From positions 124,001 through 188,000 of the forward strand of contig NZ_JBKBHC010000007.1 of the NCBI RefSeq assembly GCF_046297895.1: DNA of 64,000 nt, written 5' to 3'. Below are positions 35,717 through 44,684 of the stretch, one piece after another. The first letter of the stretch is position 1; each line of letters begins with the position of its first letter. A program made the translations under genes and the position numbers. Source of the stretch: Ferrovibrio sp046297895. GTDB lineage: Bacteria; Pseudomonadota; Alphaproteobacteria; Ferrovibrionales; Ferrovibrionaceae. Below the pieces are notes generated by a model, which saw only the letters and a list, made by a program, of their open reading frames with translations, did not search any database and was not told the DNA's origin.

Positions 35717-36445
35717 TCAGGTTGCGGCGTAATCCGGGTCGATCAGGCGGTAGCCCAGCCGCGGCTCGGTCAGCAGGAAGCGCGGTTCGTCAGGATCCTT
35801 CTCGATCTTGCAGCGCACCTTGCGGGCCAGCACGCGCAGGGCCTGGCGCATCTCGGCGGAATCGTTGCCCCACAGCGTGACGGTGAGCTGCTTGGTCGCC
35901 ACCGGCTGGCCGGTTTTCTGCGCCAGCATTTTCACGAAGCGCGCTTCCATCGGCGACAGACGCACCGGCCGGTCGTCGCGCCGGGTATCGCCGGTCAGCG
36001 GGTCGATGCGGAAGGGCCCGATACTGACCGGACCGTTGGCGGCCGTCGCTTCGCCACGCCGGCGCAGGGCCGCCCGCACGCGGGCCAGCAATTCGCCGGC
36101 ATCGAAGGGCTTGGTGACGTAATCGTCGGCGCCCAGATCGAGGGCGCGGATCTTGGCCTCGACTTCCTCCTGGCCCGACAGCACCACCACCGGCGTGCTG
36201 GCGGTCTTGCGGAATTCCTCCAGCACCTCAAAACCGCTGATATCGGGCAGGCCAAGATCGAGCATCAGCAGATCGGCCAGGCCGGCCTTGGCCAGGCCGT
36301 CGCGGCCGGTCGGCGCTTCTTCCACCACGTAGGCGGCCGCCTCCAGCGCCACACGCAACGCGGCGCGCACGGGCACCGAGTCCTCAACCAACAAGATGCG
36401 CTGCCGTTCAGCCTTATTGTCCGATGCCAGGGTGGCCTCCCGCAT
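35717..36445 (-). CDS. OmpR/KdpE-type winged-helix response regulator
   Basis: This 242-residue protein has an N-terminal receiver (ILLVEDSVPVRAALRVALEAAAY, phosphoacceptor in LLMLDLGLPDISGFEVL, lysine in DDYVTKPFDAGELLARVRAALRR). A C-terminal OmpR-type DNA-binding domain follows (DRPVRLSPMEARFVKMLAQKTG, AEMRQALRVLARKVRCKIE and a winged-helix end with EPRLGYRLIDPDY). The receiver resembles KdpE-type regulators, but the kdp genes are not adjacent. No histidine kinase lies next to it, so it is an orphan in this window. Confidence 0.93.
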   Translation of the reverse strand: MREATLASDNKAERQRILLVEDSVPVRAALRVALEAAAYVVEEAPTGRDGLAKAGLADLLMLDLGLPDISGFEVLEEFRKTASTPVVVLSGQEEVEAKIRALDLGADDYVTKPFDAGELLARVRAALRRRGEATAANGPVSIGPFRIDPLTGDTRRDDRPVRLSPMEARFVKMLAQKTGQPVATKQLTVTLWGNDSAEMRQALRVLARKVRCKIEKDPDEPRFLLTEPRLGYRLIDPDYAAT

Positions 36446-36654
36446 GGAACCAGCCGCTGCAACGACTGGCTGTTTTCTACCTGTCAGCTTAGCGGAAAAA
36501 TTTGGCTTTGCCAGCCATTCGGTTGTTTAGGACCCGGTAGAATGCGGGAATTCGTCAGGATACCGGCGCAATTCCCGGCCGGCCGCACCAGGATATCCTG
36601 AAGCCGCCCGAATCCGTGGATCATCTGACGGCAGGAATCACGGAACGCCCTGAA

Positions 36655-37236
36655 TTACTGAACACCCTGCCCGAACATCACCAGATCGGCGCCGACCGGC
36701 GGAATGCCGGCACCGATATCGATGAACCGAAGGCCTTCGCCCTCGGCATAGGAACCGGCATTCATCCTGTCGCCGCCCTGCGACGGGATCAGCGGCGTGG
36801 CGCAGGCCAGCACCAGCGACGGCTGTTCGCTGTCATCGGCGCAGAGCGGCGCCGAAACCAATTCGATCGGCAGGGTACGCCCGCGGTCGCTGTGCAGCCA
36901 GTAATAGATCACCGCCGCGCAGGGCTGCGCGATTTCGGCAAACAGCAGCGCGGCGCGGCGCGCGCGGTTTTCCGGTTCGGTGAGATCGAGGTAGTTGCGG
37001 CCGGCCAGGTCGGTGCCCAGCACGTCGGCGACCATGCTGCCGGCGAAGCAGATCGGAATGGTATCGCGCCCCTGGATGTCCAGCAGCAGGCAGAAACCGC
37101 GCAGGTCGCCCAGACCATTGGCATCCATGGCACCGCGCCGCGGCAACAGGCGCCCGCCGCGCCAGGAATGCCACTGGGCGAAAAAGCGACGGCTCGGCTC
37201 TGTTAGCGGTGTGGGCAGGCTGGCGAGGAAATCCAT
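36655..37236 (-). CDS. PAS_5-type PAS domain protein
   Basis: This 193-residue protein is the third PAS_5 family member in the window. It has FFAQWHSWRGGRLLPRRGAMDANGLGDLRGFCLLLDIQGRDT, ICFAGSMVADVLGTDLAGRNYLDL and a C-terminal GEGLRFIDIGAGI. The pattern of a short N-terminal helix, a W-rich motif and a five-strand sheet is as in the proteins at 6558 and 8185. Ligand and partner are unknown. It lies 206 bases from copA and is divergent from it. Confidence 0.75.
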   Translation of the reverse strand: MDFLASLPTPLTEPSRRFFAQWHSWRGGRLLPRRGAMDANGLGDLRGFCLLLDIQGRDTIPICFAGSMVADVLGTDLAGRNYLDLTEPENRARRAALLFAEIAQPCAAVIYYWLHSDRGRTLPIELVSAPLCADDSEQPSLVLACATPLIPSQGGDRMNAGSYAEGEGLRFIDIGAGIPPVGADLVMFGQGVQ

Positions 37237-37374
37237 GGGGGCAGACTATCCAACCTGCTTTGCCTCCTGGCCACCGTTAAGAGGCTGCGGCTGCAAAAAA
37301 CCGGTTGATAATCTCAATTTATCCCGGTTATCTAGGGTTTTTCGCGCCTTGCTGCTGGTTTCGCAAACCGCCGC

Positions 37375-37405
37375 TTGACCTTCCCATCATTGGAAGCCTT
37401 ATCTG
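37375..37405 (+). promoter_or_regulatory. CueR-type promoter and operator of copA
   Basis: A -35 hexamer TTGACC (37375-37380) and a -10 hexamer TATCTG (37400-37405) are separated by exactly 19 bases, the stretched spacing that MerR-family activators correct by DNA distortion. Within the spacer CTTCC and GGAAG form the expected inverted repeat around CATCATT. The arms resemble CueR boxes. It is 38 bases before the copA start. Confidence 0.8.
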
Positions 37406-37442
37406 TAGGGGCAGCAATCCCCTGCCGAAAGGAATCTTCGCC

Positions 37443-39875
37443 ATGTCTGCTGCTGTCGCCGCCCTCGACCTGCCGGTCGCGGGCATGAGCTGTGCCTCCT
37501 GCGCCGGGCGGGTCGAAAAGGCCCTCGCCGCCATTCCCGGCGTGCGCTCGGCCAGCGTCAATCTGGCCAGCGAAACCGCCCATGTGGAATTCGCCTCGCC
37601 CGATATTGCCGCCCTCGCGCCGCTGGTCACCGCGGTGGAGAAGGCCGGCTACCAGGTCCCGCAGGATCGCCTGGCGCTGAAGATCGCGGGCATGAGCTGC
37701 GCTTCCTGCGTCGGCCGTGTCGAGAAGGCGCTGAACGCGGTGCCCGGCGTGCAGTCGGCCAGCGTCAATCTGGCCAGCGAAACCGCCGAGGTGGTCGTGC
37801 CGCGCGGCGCCGTCGACGTGGCCGCGCTGATCGATGCCGTGAAGAAGGCGGGTTACGAGGCGCGCCCTTTTGATGATGCTGCCGCGTCGGATTCCGCGCG
37901 CGAGAACGAGGCAGCCTCCCGCGTCGCGCGCGAACGCAACCTGGCCCTGCTGGCCATCCTGCTCACCCTGCCGCTGGCGGGCGGCATGGTGTTCGAGCTG
38001 GGTGGCCGGCACGACCTGATGCTGCCGCCGCTGTGGCAGTTCGTGATTGCCACGCCGGTGCAGTTCCTTCTCGGCTGGCGTTTCTACAAGGCCGGCTGGG
38101 GCGCGCTGCGGGCGGGCACCGGCAACATGGATCTGCTGGTGGCGCTCGGCACCACCGCCGCCTGGGGCCTCAGCACCTGGCTGTGGTGGCGCGCCGAACC
38201 AGGCGATATGCCGCATCTCTATTATGAAGGCGCGGCGGCGATCATCGCCTTCGTGCGGCTGGGCAAGTGGCTGGAGGCCCGCGCCAAGGGCCAGACGGTG
38301 GCCGCTCTGCGCGCGCTGATGAAGCTGAAGCCGGCCACGGCGCGGCGGCGGCGGGCCGATGGCGGCGAGGAAGAGGTCGCCACGGTGATGCTGCAGCCCG
38401 ACGACCGGCTGGTGGTGCGGGCCGGCGAGGCCTTTGCCGCCGACGGCCTGATCGTCGAAGGACGCGGCAGCGTGGATGAATCGATGCTCACCGGCGAAAG
38501 CCTGCCGGTGGAAAAGGGCATCGACGATGTCGTGCATGCCGGCACGCTGAACCGCGACGGCCTGATCGTGGCCCGCGTGATGGCGGTCGGCGGCGAAACC
38601 GCGCTCGCCCGCATCGTGCGGCTGGTGGAAAGCGCGCAGGCCAGCAAGCCGCCGATCCAGAAGCTGGTCGATCAGATCAGCGCCGTGTTCGTTCCGGTCG
38701 TGGTGCTGATCGCCCTGGTCACCTTCGCCTTCACGCTCACCCTGGCGGGCGGCGATATCGAGATGGCGCTGGTGCATGCCATTGCCGTGCTGGTGATCGC
38801 CTGCCCCTGTGCGCTGGGCCTCGCCACGCCGGCGGCGCTGATGGTCGGCACCGGCCTGGCCGCGCGGCACGGCATCCTGATCCGCGATGCCGAGGCGCTG
38901 GAGGCGGCGCGCAATGTCACGCTGGTGGCCTTCGACAAGACCGGCACGCTCACCGAGGGCAAGCCAGTGGTCACCGAAATCGTCGCAGCACCCGGCAGCG
39001 ACGAACAGACGCTGCTGATGCAGGCGGCCGCCCTGCAGGCCGGCTCGCAGCATCCGCTGGCCCAGGCCGTGCGGGACAAGGCTGCCGGCTGCCCGCTCGG
39101 CGTGATGGATGATTTCCGCGACCGGCCGGGCCGTGGCGTCAGCGGCAGCATCGATGGCACGCCGCTGCTGTTCGGCAATGCCCGGCTGATGCGTGAGGAC
39201 GGCATCGCCATGTCGGCCCTGCAGGCCGATGCCGACAGGCTGGCCGCGCAGGGGCGCACGGTATCGTGGCTGGCTGATGCACAGCAGAAGCGGGTGTTGG
39301 GCCTGGTCGCCTTCGGCGACGAGCCCAGGCCGCAGGCGGCGCTTGCCGTCGCGCGGCTGAAGGCGATGGGCATCCGCACCGTGATGCTGTCGGGCGACAG
39401 CCGGGGCGCGGCGGAATCCGTCGCGGCGAGGCTTGGGATCGAACGCGTGGAAGCCGAGATCCTGCCGCAGGACAAGGCCGCGCTGGTCGCGGCCCTGCGC
39501 AAGGAGAGCGGCGGTGCCGTCGCCATGGTGGGCGATGGCATCAACGACGCGCCGGCGCTGGGCGCAGCCGATGTGGGCATCGCCATGGGCACCGGCACGG
39601 ATGTGGCGATGCAGACGGCCGGCATCACGCTGATGCGCGGCGATCCGGCGCTGGTGGCCGACGCCATCGCCCTGGCGCGCGCCACCAACGCCAAGATCAA
39701 GCAGAACCTGTTCTGGGCCTTCGCCTATAACGTGATCGGCATTCCGCTGGCCGCTTTCGGCCTGCTCAGCCCGATGCTGGCCGGCGCCGCCATGGCGCTC
39801 AGTTCGGTCTCGGTGCTGGGCAATGCCCTGCTGCTCAAGCGCTGGCGGCCAACACGACGGGAGACAGCGGCATGA
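37443..39875 (+). CDS. copA: Copper-exporting P1B-type ATPase CopA
   Basis: This 810-residue Cu(I) efflux ATPase has two N-terminal heavy-metal domains, each with GMSCASC (about residues 18-24 and 86-92). It then has membrane segments, the actuator motif LTGESLP, the intramembrane metal site IACPCALG, the phosphorylation motif DKTGTLTEG, the SxxxHP motif SQHPLAQAV and the hinge GDGINDAPALG. The two metal domains are strikingly alike: a 33-base stretch is identical at 37548-37580 and 37755-37787. The ATG at 37443 has AAGGAA upstream. It is transcribed with cueR from a CueR-type promoter. Confidence 0.96.
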   Translation: MSAAVAALDLPVAGMSCASCAGRVEKALAAIPGVRSASVNLASETAHVEFASPDIAALAPLVTAVEKAGYQVPQDRLALKIAGMSCASCVGRVEKALNAVPGVQSASVNLASETAEVVVPRGAVDVAALIDAVKKAGYEARPFDDAAASDSARENEAASRVARERNLALLAILLTLPLAGGMVFELGGRHDLMLPPLWQFVIATPVQFLLGWRFYKAGWGALRAGTGNMDLLVALGTTAAWGLSTWLWWRAEPGDMPHLYYEGAAAIIAFVRLGKWLEARAKGQTVAALRALMKLKPATARRRRADGGEEEVATVMLQPDDRLVVRAGEAFAADGLIVEGRGSVDESMLTGESLPVEKGIDDVVHAGTLNRDGLIVARVMAVGGETALARIVRLVESAQASKPPIQKLVDQISAVFVPVVVLIALVTFAFTLTLAGGDIEMALVHAIAVLVIACPCALGLATPAALMVGTGLAARHGILIRDAEALEAARNVTLVAFDKTGTLTEGKPVVTEIVAAPGSDEQTLLMQAAALQAGSQHPLAQAVRDKAAGCPLGVMDDFRDRPGRGVSGSIDGTPLLFGNARLMREDGIAMSALQADADRLAAQGRTVSWLADAQQKRVLGLVAFGDEPRPQAALAVARLKAMGIRTVMLSGDSRGAAESVAARLGIERVEAEILPQDKAALVAALRKESGGAVAMVGDGINDAPALGAADVGIAMGTGTDVAMQTAGITLMRGDPALVADAIALARATNAKIKQNLFWAFAYNVIGIPLAAFGLLSPMLAGAAMALSSVSVLGNALLLKRWRPTRRETAA

Positions 39876-40300
39876 AAAGTGGGGGCATGAATATCGGCCA
39901 GGCCAGCGATGCCTCGGGCGTCAGCGCCAAGATGATCCGCTATTACGAAAGCGTCGGCCTGATGCCGGAGGCCGGGCGCAGCACCAGCGGCTATCGCGTC
40001 TACACCGAATCCGACGTGCACATGCTGCGCTTCATCCGGCGCGCGCGCGATCTGGGCTTTGCGCTCGACGACATCCGCATGCTGCTCGGCTTGTGGCGCG
40101 ACCGCTCGCGGCCCTCGGCGGCGGTGAAGGAAATCGCCACCAAGCATATCGACGATCTGACCGCCAAGATCGCCGAACTGCAGGCGATGAAGCGCACCCT
40201 TCAGCATCTGGCCGAGGCCTGCCATGGCGATGCGCGGCCCGATTGCCCGATCCTCGACGATCTCGGCGGGCCCGCGAAAGCCGGCAAGGCCTGCCACTAG
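39872..40300 (+). CDS. cueR: CueR, MerR-family copper-responsive activator
   Basis: CueR senses Cu(I) and activates copper export genes. The 142-residue protein has the MerR DNA-binding start (MNIGQASDASGVSAKMIRYYESVGLMPEAGRSTSGYRVYT), the dimerisation helix, and the metal-binding loop with C117 and C125 eight residues apart (CHGDARPDC), which corresponds to C112/C120 of E. coli CueR. It overlaps copA by 4 bases; an ATG at 39887 is a possible start. Position and promoter architecture suggest a direct autoregulatory copA-cueR circuit. Confidence 0.93.
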   Translation: MKSGGMNIGQASDASGVSAKMIRYYESVGLMPEAGRSTSGYRVYTESDVHMLRFIRRARDLGFALDDIRMLLGLWRDRSRPSAAVKEIATKHIDDLTAKIAELQAMKRTLQHLAEACHGDARPDCPILDDLGGPAKAGKACH

Positions 40301-40323
40301 GCGCAGCGCGGACGGGCGCAAAA

Positions 40324-40350
40324 AAAACGGCGGGCATGGCCCGCCGTTTT
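40324..40350 (+). terminator. Bidirectional terminator between cueR and porin-like gene
   Basis: AAAACGGCGGGC (40324-40335) pairs perfectly with GCCCGCCGTTTT (40339-40350) over a 3-base loop. An A-run precedes it and a T-run follows, so it works for both convergent transcripts. Confidence 0.9.
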
Positions 40351-40370
40351 CCGTTGCATGCCGATCCGGA

Positions 40371-41018
40371 TCAGAACCAGGTGCGCAGACCGATGCGCGC
40401 GATATGCATCGTGGTGTCGTCCAGGCCCTGTTCGCCGTCGTTGATCCACTGATAGCGATAGCTCGGCACCAGTTCGAGGCTGCTGGAAAGCTGGTACGAC
40501 AGGCCGACCTCGCCGAAGGCGGTCAGGTCGGTGCTGCTGCCGTCATTGCCGGCCAGCGTGGTGCCGCCGGCGCCCGCCGTGCTGCGGTCGAAACGCTGAT
40601 GCACCAGGCCGGCACCGCCGCCCAGATAGGGCGTCAGCGGCGTGCCGGTCGCAAAGTCGTAATAAGCTGCGCCGGTCAGCGAGTACATGTCGGTATCATC
40701 GCCCAGGCCGCTGCTGGCGCCGCCGGCACGGAAACGGTCGTATTCGCTGTTGCCATAGCCCAGTTCGGCTTCCAGGCGAAGCTGGTTGGGGAAACGATAG
40801 CCGTACTGGCCGAAGATGGCATAGCCGGTATCGCGCTCCACTTCCGAGCCGTTCGGGCCGTCAGTGTCTTCAGGCATCAGCGCACCGAAGCTGAGGCCAC
40901 CATAGGCGCCGGTGCGCAGGGTGTTGTTCTGGGTCGTGTTGTCCTGCGCGAAAGCCGGGGCGATGGCCGTGGAGGCGAGCAGCGCGGCTGCGAGCGTGGC
41001 GGATGCAAGACGGGTCAT
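40371..41018 (-). CDS. Outer-membrane beta-barrel protein (OmpA/Omp25-like porin family)
   Basis: This 215-residue protein has a signal peptide (MTRLASATLAAALLASTAIAPAFAQ) and an eight-strand-type barrel ending in phenylalanine (RIGLRTWF). The conserved sequences FGALMPEDTD, FGQYGYRFPNQLRLEAELGYG and GEVGLSYQL are of the small OMP_b-brl/Omp25 family. It is likely a structural or immunogenic surface protein; no transported substrate can be stated. It shares its terminator with cueR on the other strand. Confidence 0.88.
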   Translation of the reverse strand: MTRLASATLAAALLASTAIAPAFAQDNTTQNNTLRTGAYGGLSFGALMPEDTDGPNGSEVERDTGYAIFGQYGYRFPNQLRLEAELGYGNSEYDRFRAGGASSGLGDDTDMYSLTGAAYYDFATGTPLTPYLGGGAGLVHQRFDRSTAGAGGTTLAGNDGSSTDLTAFGEVGLSYQLSSSLELVPSYRYQWINDGEQGLDDTTMHIARIGLRTWF

Positions 41019-41306
41019 GCAAAAACTCCTGATACAGGTTGGCGAGGCTGCCGCTCTTGTGTCTGGCGGTCATGGGCAATGATGGATGCCTTGGTGGCGA
41101 AATCATGGCATTGCGGCGCCGCGACGCGCCGCCTTGCCGCTCCTGTGCGCACCGTCACATGGAACCGGGGCATTCCTGCGGCGTTGCATCGGGATTTTTC
41201 ATGCCGCACGGTCTTGCCGCGGCCGCATTGATTGTCTACCTGATGCATGGTTTTCACCGTTTTTTCGCTGCGGCCCGGCTGCAGTCCGTCCCGCCGCAGG
41301 TCTGCC

Positions 41307-41642
41307 ATGTCGAGTCATGATCACCACCACAGCGCAAAACCGGCGATCGAACCGGTCGAGCCCGACTGGTCCACGGCGCTGGTGCTGCTCTGCTCGGAAT
41401 GCGATGGCGGACGCGGTGTCGATCTGGCCGCCGAGCTGAAGGATGCGATGAAGGCGGCCGGCCACAGGAAGGATGTACGGGTGGCGCGCGTGCGCTGTCT
41501 TGGCATCTGTCCGAAAAACGGCGTCGCCGTCACCGTCACCGCGCCCGACCGCATCGCGCAGAGCTATGTGGTTACCGGCAAGGACAAGGTCGCCCTGCCG
41601 GCCCTGCAGGCGCTGGCGCTGAATAAATCCCTTACCGACTGA
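41307..41642 (+). CDS. DUF1636 family ferredoxin-like protein
   Basis: This 111-residue protein has a His-rich start (MSSHDHHHS) and the DUF1636 pattern: LVLLCSECDGGRGVDLAAELK and RVRCLGICPKNGVAVTV. Four cysteines in a thioredoxin-like ferredoxin arrangement could hold a [2Fe-2S] cluster. The His-rich N-terminus could bind another metal; this is inference. It overlaps the tail of the convergent lipoprotein gene by 11 bases. Earlier in-frame starts are unsupported. Confidence 0.78.
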   Translation: MSSHDHHHSAKPAIEPVEPDWSTALVLLCSECDGGRGVDLAAELKDAMKAAGHRKDVRVARVRCLGICPKNGVAVTVTAPDRIAQSYVVTGKDKVALPALQALALNKSLTD

Positions 41643-42702
41643 TCCGGTACAGCCGCAGGCCGTGGGCCTCGATCTCGTCGCGCAGAATCCCGCGTGCAGC
41701 GTCCTGCAGCAGCGGCGCGTCGCTGTCCAGATGCGCGGCGCGGCGGAAGCCGCCCTCGAAGTGCACGCGCATGGCACGGCTTTCGCTGCGCAGGTTCACC
41801 ACGATCAGCAGCCACTCGCCGTCCCACGGTTTCAGCATCGCGCGCAAAACCGGCCGGCCATCCGCCGCTTGCTCGCGCGCGGCGACGCGGTAGGCGGCAT
41901 CGGCATCGGGCTGCAGCAGGGCGGCGCGCAGGCGATTGATGCGCCGGTTGATCTGGGCCACGGCATCCCACAGGCGTTTCGATGCCGCCACCTCGCTTGC
42001 CGTTGCGATGCGCGGCGGCGCGGCGGCGGTGCCATTCATGGTGATGCCGTAATCCAGTCGCGGCGCGGCGCTGATGCCCAGGGCGCCGGCATTGCGCGCG
42101 GCGTAATTGTCCTCGCCCTGCCAGATCAGGCCGCTGGCGCCATGCACCAGCGCGGCGAAAGCGAGCGCGCGGGCCTGTGCCGGGTTGATCAGCGGTTCGC
42201 TGCCGCGCGCATAAGCCGGCAGCAGGGCCCAGGCCGGCCGGCCGGCATGATCGCGCGCGGTTGCGGCGAAACGGTCCGCCTGCATGGGGTCGCGCGGCAT
42301 CTCGATCACCACCGCGCGGCTTGAATCGAGCAGGACGGAATCGGTGGTTTCGGCGGCCGGCACAAGAAGCTGCACGCGCGAGCCGGCGGCGGCTGTCGTC
42401 AGGGCTGCCAGCGGCTGGCCCGGATCGGCCGACACGGCATTGAAATCGGCGGCGAAGGCGGCCTGGAAGCCGCGGCTGGGCCCGGCGGCGTAATCGGCCA
42501 GCGCGCCGCCCAGGGCAAGCGGCAGCACCGAGCGCAGCGGATCGTAGCCTGCCATCGGCGCGCCGGTGCGGTCGGTATGCGGCACGGCGCGCGGATGCGG
42601 GCGCTGCACGGCATCCGGCAGGTCGCGAAAGCCGGCATCCGGGTCGCCGGCACAACCGGCCAGAAGCAGCAGCAGCGCGGCGAAAATTCCCGCGCGCGGC
42701 AT
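41632..42702 (-). CDS. Lipoprotein with glycoside-hydrolase-like features, unknown function
   Basis: This 356-residue protein has a lipoprotein signal (MPRAGIFAALLLLLAGC, lipobox LAGC). The remaining sequence has ALAFAALVHGASGLIWQGEDNYAARNAG and a C-terminal beta region (EWLLIVVNLRSESRAMRVHF) that resembles the end of TIM-barrel glycosidases with a following beta-sandwich. I cannot name a family. It is near a GH-like protein and a GPH-type sugar transporter, so a role in polysaccharide or glycoside handling is possible. It is downstream of the UPF0114 gene on the same strand (4 bases apart). Confidence 0.68.
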   Translation of the reverse strand: MPRAGIFAALLLLLAGCAGDPDAGFRDLPDAVQRPHPRAVPHTDRTGAPMAGYDPLRSVLPLALGGALADYAAGPSRGFQAAFAADFNAVSADPGQPLAALTTAAAGSRVQLLVPAAETTDSVLLDSSRAVVIEMPRDPMQADRFAATARDHAGRPAWALLPAYARGSEPLINPAQARALAFAALVHGASGLIWQGEDNYAARNAGALGISAAPRLDYGITMNGTAAAPPRIATASEVAASKRLWDAVAQINRRINRLRAALLQPDADAAYRVAAREQAADGRPVLRAMLKPWDGEWLLIVVNLRSESRAMRVHFEGGFRRAAHLDSDAPLLQDAARGILRDEIEAHGLRLYRISR

Positions 42703-42706
42703 CGGA

Positions 42707-43231
42707 TCAGTCGCCGTCCTTTTTGTGACCGCTGCCGTTTTCGGTCAGCCGGTCCATCAGCGCCAGCAGCACGCCCGAAACCACGAAGGTCATATGGATG
42801 CCGACCAGCCAGGCCAGTTCGGCATGGGTCATCTGCTCGATATTCATGAAGGCGCGCAGAAGCTGGATCGCCGAGATGGCGACGATGCTGGCCACCAGCT
42901 TCAGCTTCATGCCGGAATAGTCGATCTTGCCCATCCAGCCCGGACGGTCCTTGTGGTCGCCGGTATCGATCTTGGAGACGAAATTCTCGTAGCCCGAAAA
43001 GATCACCAGCAGCAGCAGGTTGCCGGCCAGCGACAGGTCGATCAGGGCCAGGATCGAGAGCACCAGCTGACTCTCGGTCATGGTGAACACGATCGGGATG
43101 GTGTGGAACAGCTCCTGCATGAACTTCACCAGCAGCAGGATCAGGGCCACCGCCAGGCCGAGATAGAAGGGCGCCATCACCCAGCGGCTGGCGAACAGGG
43201 TCTTTTCAAGCAGGCGTTCGATCTGGCGCAT
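42707..43231 (-). CDS. UPF0114/YqhA-like membrane protein
   Basis: This 174-residue protein matches the YqhA (UPF0114, TIGR00645) family: LEKTLFASRWVMAPFYLGLAVALILLLVKF, LALIDLSLAGNLLLLVIFSGYENFVSKID, and WMGKIDYSGMKLKLVASIVAISAIQLLRAFM. It has four membrane segments and unknown function. The ATG at 43231 starts the conserved block; the open frame to 43621 is antisense to the divergent gene. The lipoprotein gene follows after 4 bases. Confidence 0.9.
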   Translation of the reverse strand: MRQIERLLEKTLFASRWVMAPFYLGLAVALILLLVKFMQELFHTIPIVFTMTESQLVLSILALIDLSLAGNLLLLVIFSGYENFVSKIDTGDHKDRPGWMGKIDYSGMKLKLVASIVAISAIQLLRAFMNIEQMTHAELAWLVGIHMTFVVSGVLLALMDRLTENGSGHKKDGD

Positions 43232-43421
43232 GGCGGTTTCCGGCACGGGCAATTCCGGCCGGCACGCTAGCCTAAGCCGCACGCTGCCGCCAGAGCCCCC
43301 CGGCCCCGCTTTTCCACACCGGTGCGCTAATCGCAGCATCCCGACGCGATTGCCCATGTCATGGCCAGCGGTTTTCATCGCCGCGGCGTCGTGGCGCTTG
43401 CAAGCCCGGCGGGTTGGCGTC

Positions 43422-44684
43422 ATGAGTCTGGCCATGCGCCGCATCCTGTTGTCTGCCTTCGCCGCCTTTTGCCTGCTGGCCCCCCTGCCGGGTCTGGCTG
43501 CCACCGTCACCGTGCAGGGCGACAGGATCCTGGTCGATGGCAAGCCCTTCGCCGTGCTGGGCGCGGCCGGCCAGAGCCGCTTCGGCCTGCTGAAACAGCT
43601 TGGCGCCACCACCATCCGCACCTATGGCGACGAAACCGGCTTCGTGCTGGACGAGGCGCAGAAGGTCGGCCTGAAGGTCATCGCCGGTTTCTGGCTCGAG
43701 CATCCGCGCCGCGGCTTCAACTACCGCGACCTGGCCCAGGTGGGGCCGCAGCTCCAGCGCCTGACCGAGTTCGTCAACCGCCACAAGGCCCATCCCGCCT
43801 TGCTGATGTGGGGCATCGGCAATGAGGTGGAGGCCGATCTGGCCGACGACAGCCAGGTCTGGCCTGGCATCGAGGAGGCCGCGCGGCTGGTGCGGCGGCT
43901 CGATCCCCATCACCCCACGCTGGCCGTGCTGGCCGAGGCCGGCAACGACAAGGTGGCCAGGCTGATCCGCCACGCACCCAGCATCCAGGTGCTCGGCGTG
44001 AACTCCTACGGCGAAGCCTTGCCCTCGCTGCCGGCGCGCGTGCGCGCCCAGGGCTGGAAAGGCCCGCTGATCGTCACCGAGATGGGCCCGATGGGCCAGT
44101 GGCAGGCCAAGCGCACGCCATGGAATGCCGCCATCGAACCCAACAGCGACGAAAAGGCCCAGCTTCTGTCGCGCTGGTTCAGCGCGCTGCAGCCCCATGT
44201 GCAGGGCGAGATCGTGTTCTACTGGGGCCAGAAGCAGGAAGTGACGCCCACCTGGCACAGCCTGCTGCTGCCCACCGGCGAATATACCCGCACGGCGGAA
44301 GCCATGGCGCTGGCCTGGGGCGGCAACACGCCCCAGGGCAACCGTGCGCCGCGCATCTCGCTGTTCCGCTTCGCCGGCAACGGCAATGCCGCCGCTGGCC
44401 GCGAATGGAATCGCGGCGAGACCATTCGGGCCGAGATCGCGGTGGAAGATCCCGATGGCGACCAGATCGGCGTGGTGTGGAGCGTGATGGCGGAAAGCAC
44501 CGACCTGAAAACCGCGGGCGATGCCGAGGCCGTGCCGCCCAGTTTCCCGCAGGCCCTGCGCGATCCGGGGGCGAAGGGCGTGTCCGTGGTCGGCCTGCAG
44601 CCGGGCAATTACCGCCTGTTCGCCACCATCCGCGACGGCCGCGGAGCGGCGGCGACAGCAAACCTGCCCTTCCGGGTGAAGTAG
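43422..44684 (+). CDS. Secreted TIM-barrel glycoside-hydrolase-like protein
   Basis: This 420-residue protein has a signal peptide (MRRILLSAFAAFCLLAPLPGLAA). It then has the start of a GH2/GH5-like TIM barrel (VTVQGDRILVDGKPFAVLGAAGQ, a typical first strand). Two glutamates stand at the usual catalytic positions: GIGNEVEAD (about 134) as acid/base and VTEMGPMGQW (about 220) as nucleophile. A C-terminal beta-sandwich (about 320-420) follows. The substrate is unknown; genes for a GPH-family transporter and a sugar-type oxidoreductase lie directly after it. The end of the gene lies in a tandem repeat (44678-44733). Confidence 0.8.
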   Translation: MSLAMRRILLSAFAAFCLLAPLPGLAATVTVQGDRILVDGKPFAVLGAAGQSRFGLLKQLGATTIRTYGDETGFVLDEAQKVGLKVIAGFWLEHPRRGFNYRDLAQVGPQLQRLTEFVNRHKAHPALLMWGIGNEVEADLADDSQVWPGIEEAARLVRRLDPHHPTLAVLAEAGNDKVARLIRHAPSIQVLGVNSYGEALPSLPARVRAQGWKGPLIVTEMGPMGQWQAKRTPWNAAIEPNSDEKAQLLSRWFSALQPHVQGEIVFYWGQKQEVTPTWHSLLLPTGEYTRTAEAMALAWGGNTPQGNRAPRISLFRFAGNGNAAAGREWNRGETIRAEIAVEDPDGDQIGVVWSVMAESTDLKTAGDAEAVPPSFPQALRDPGAKGVSVVGLQPGNYRLFATIRDGRGAAATANLPFRVK

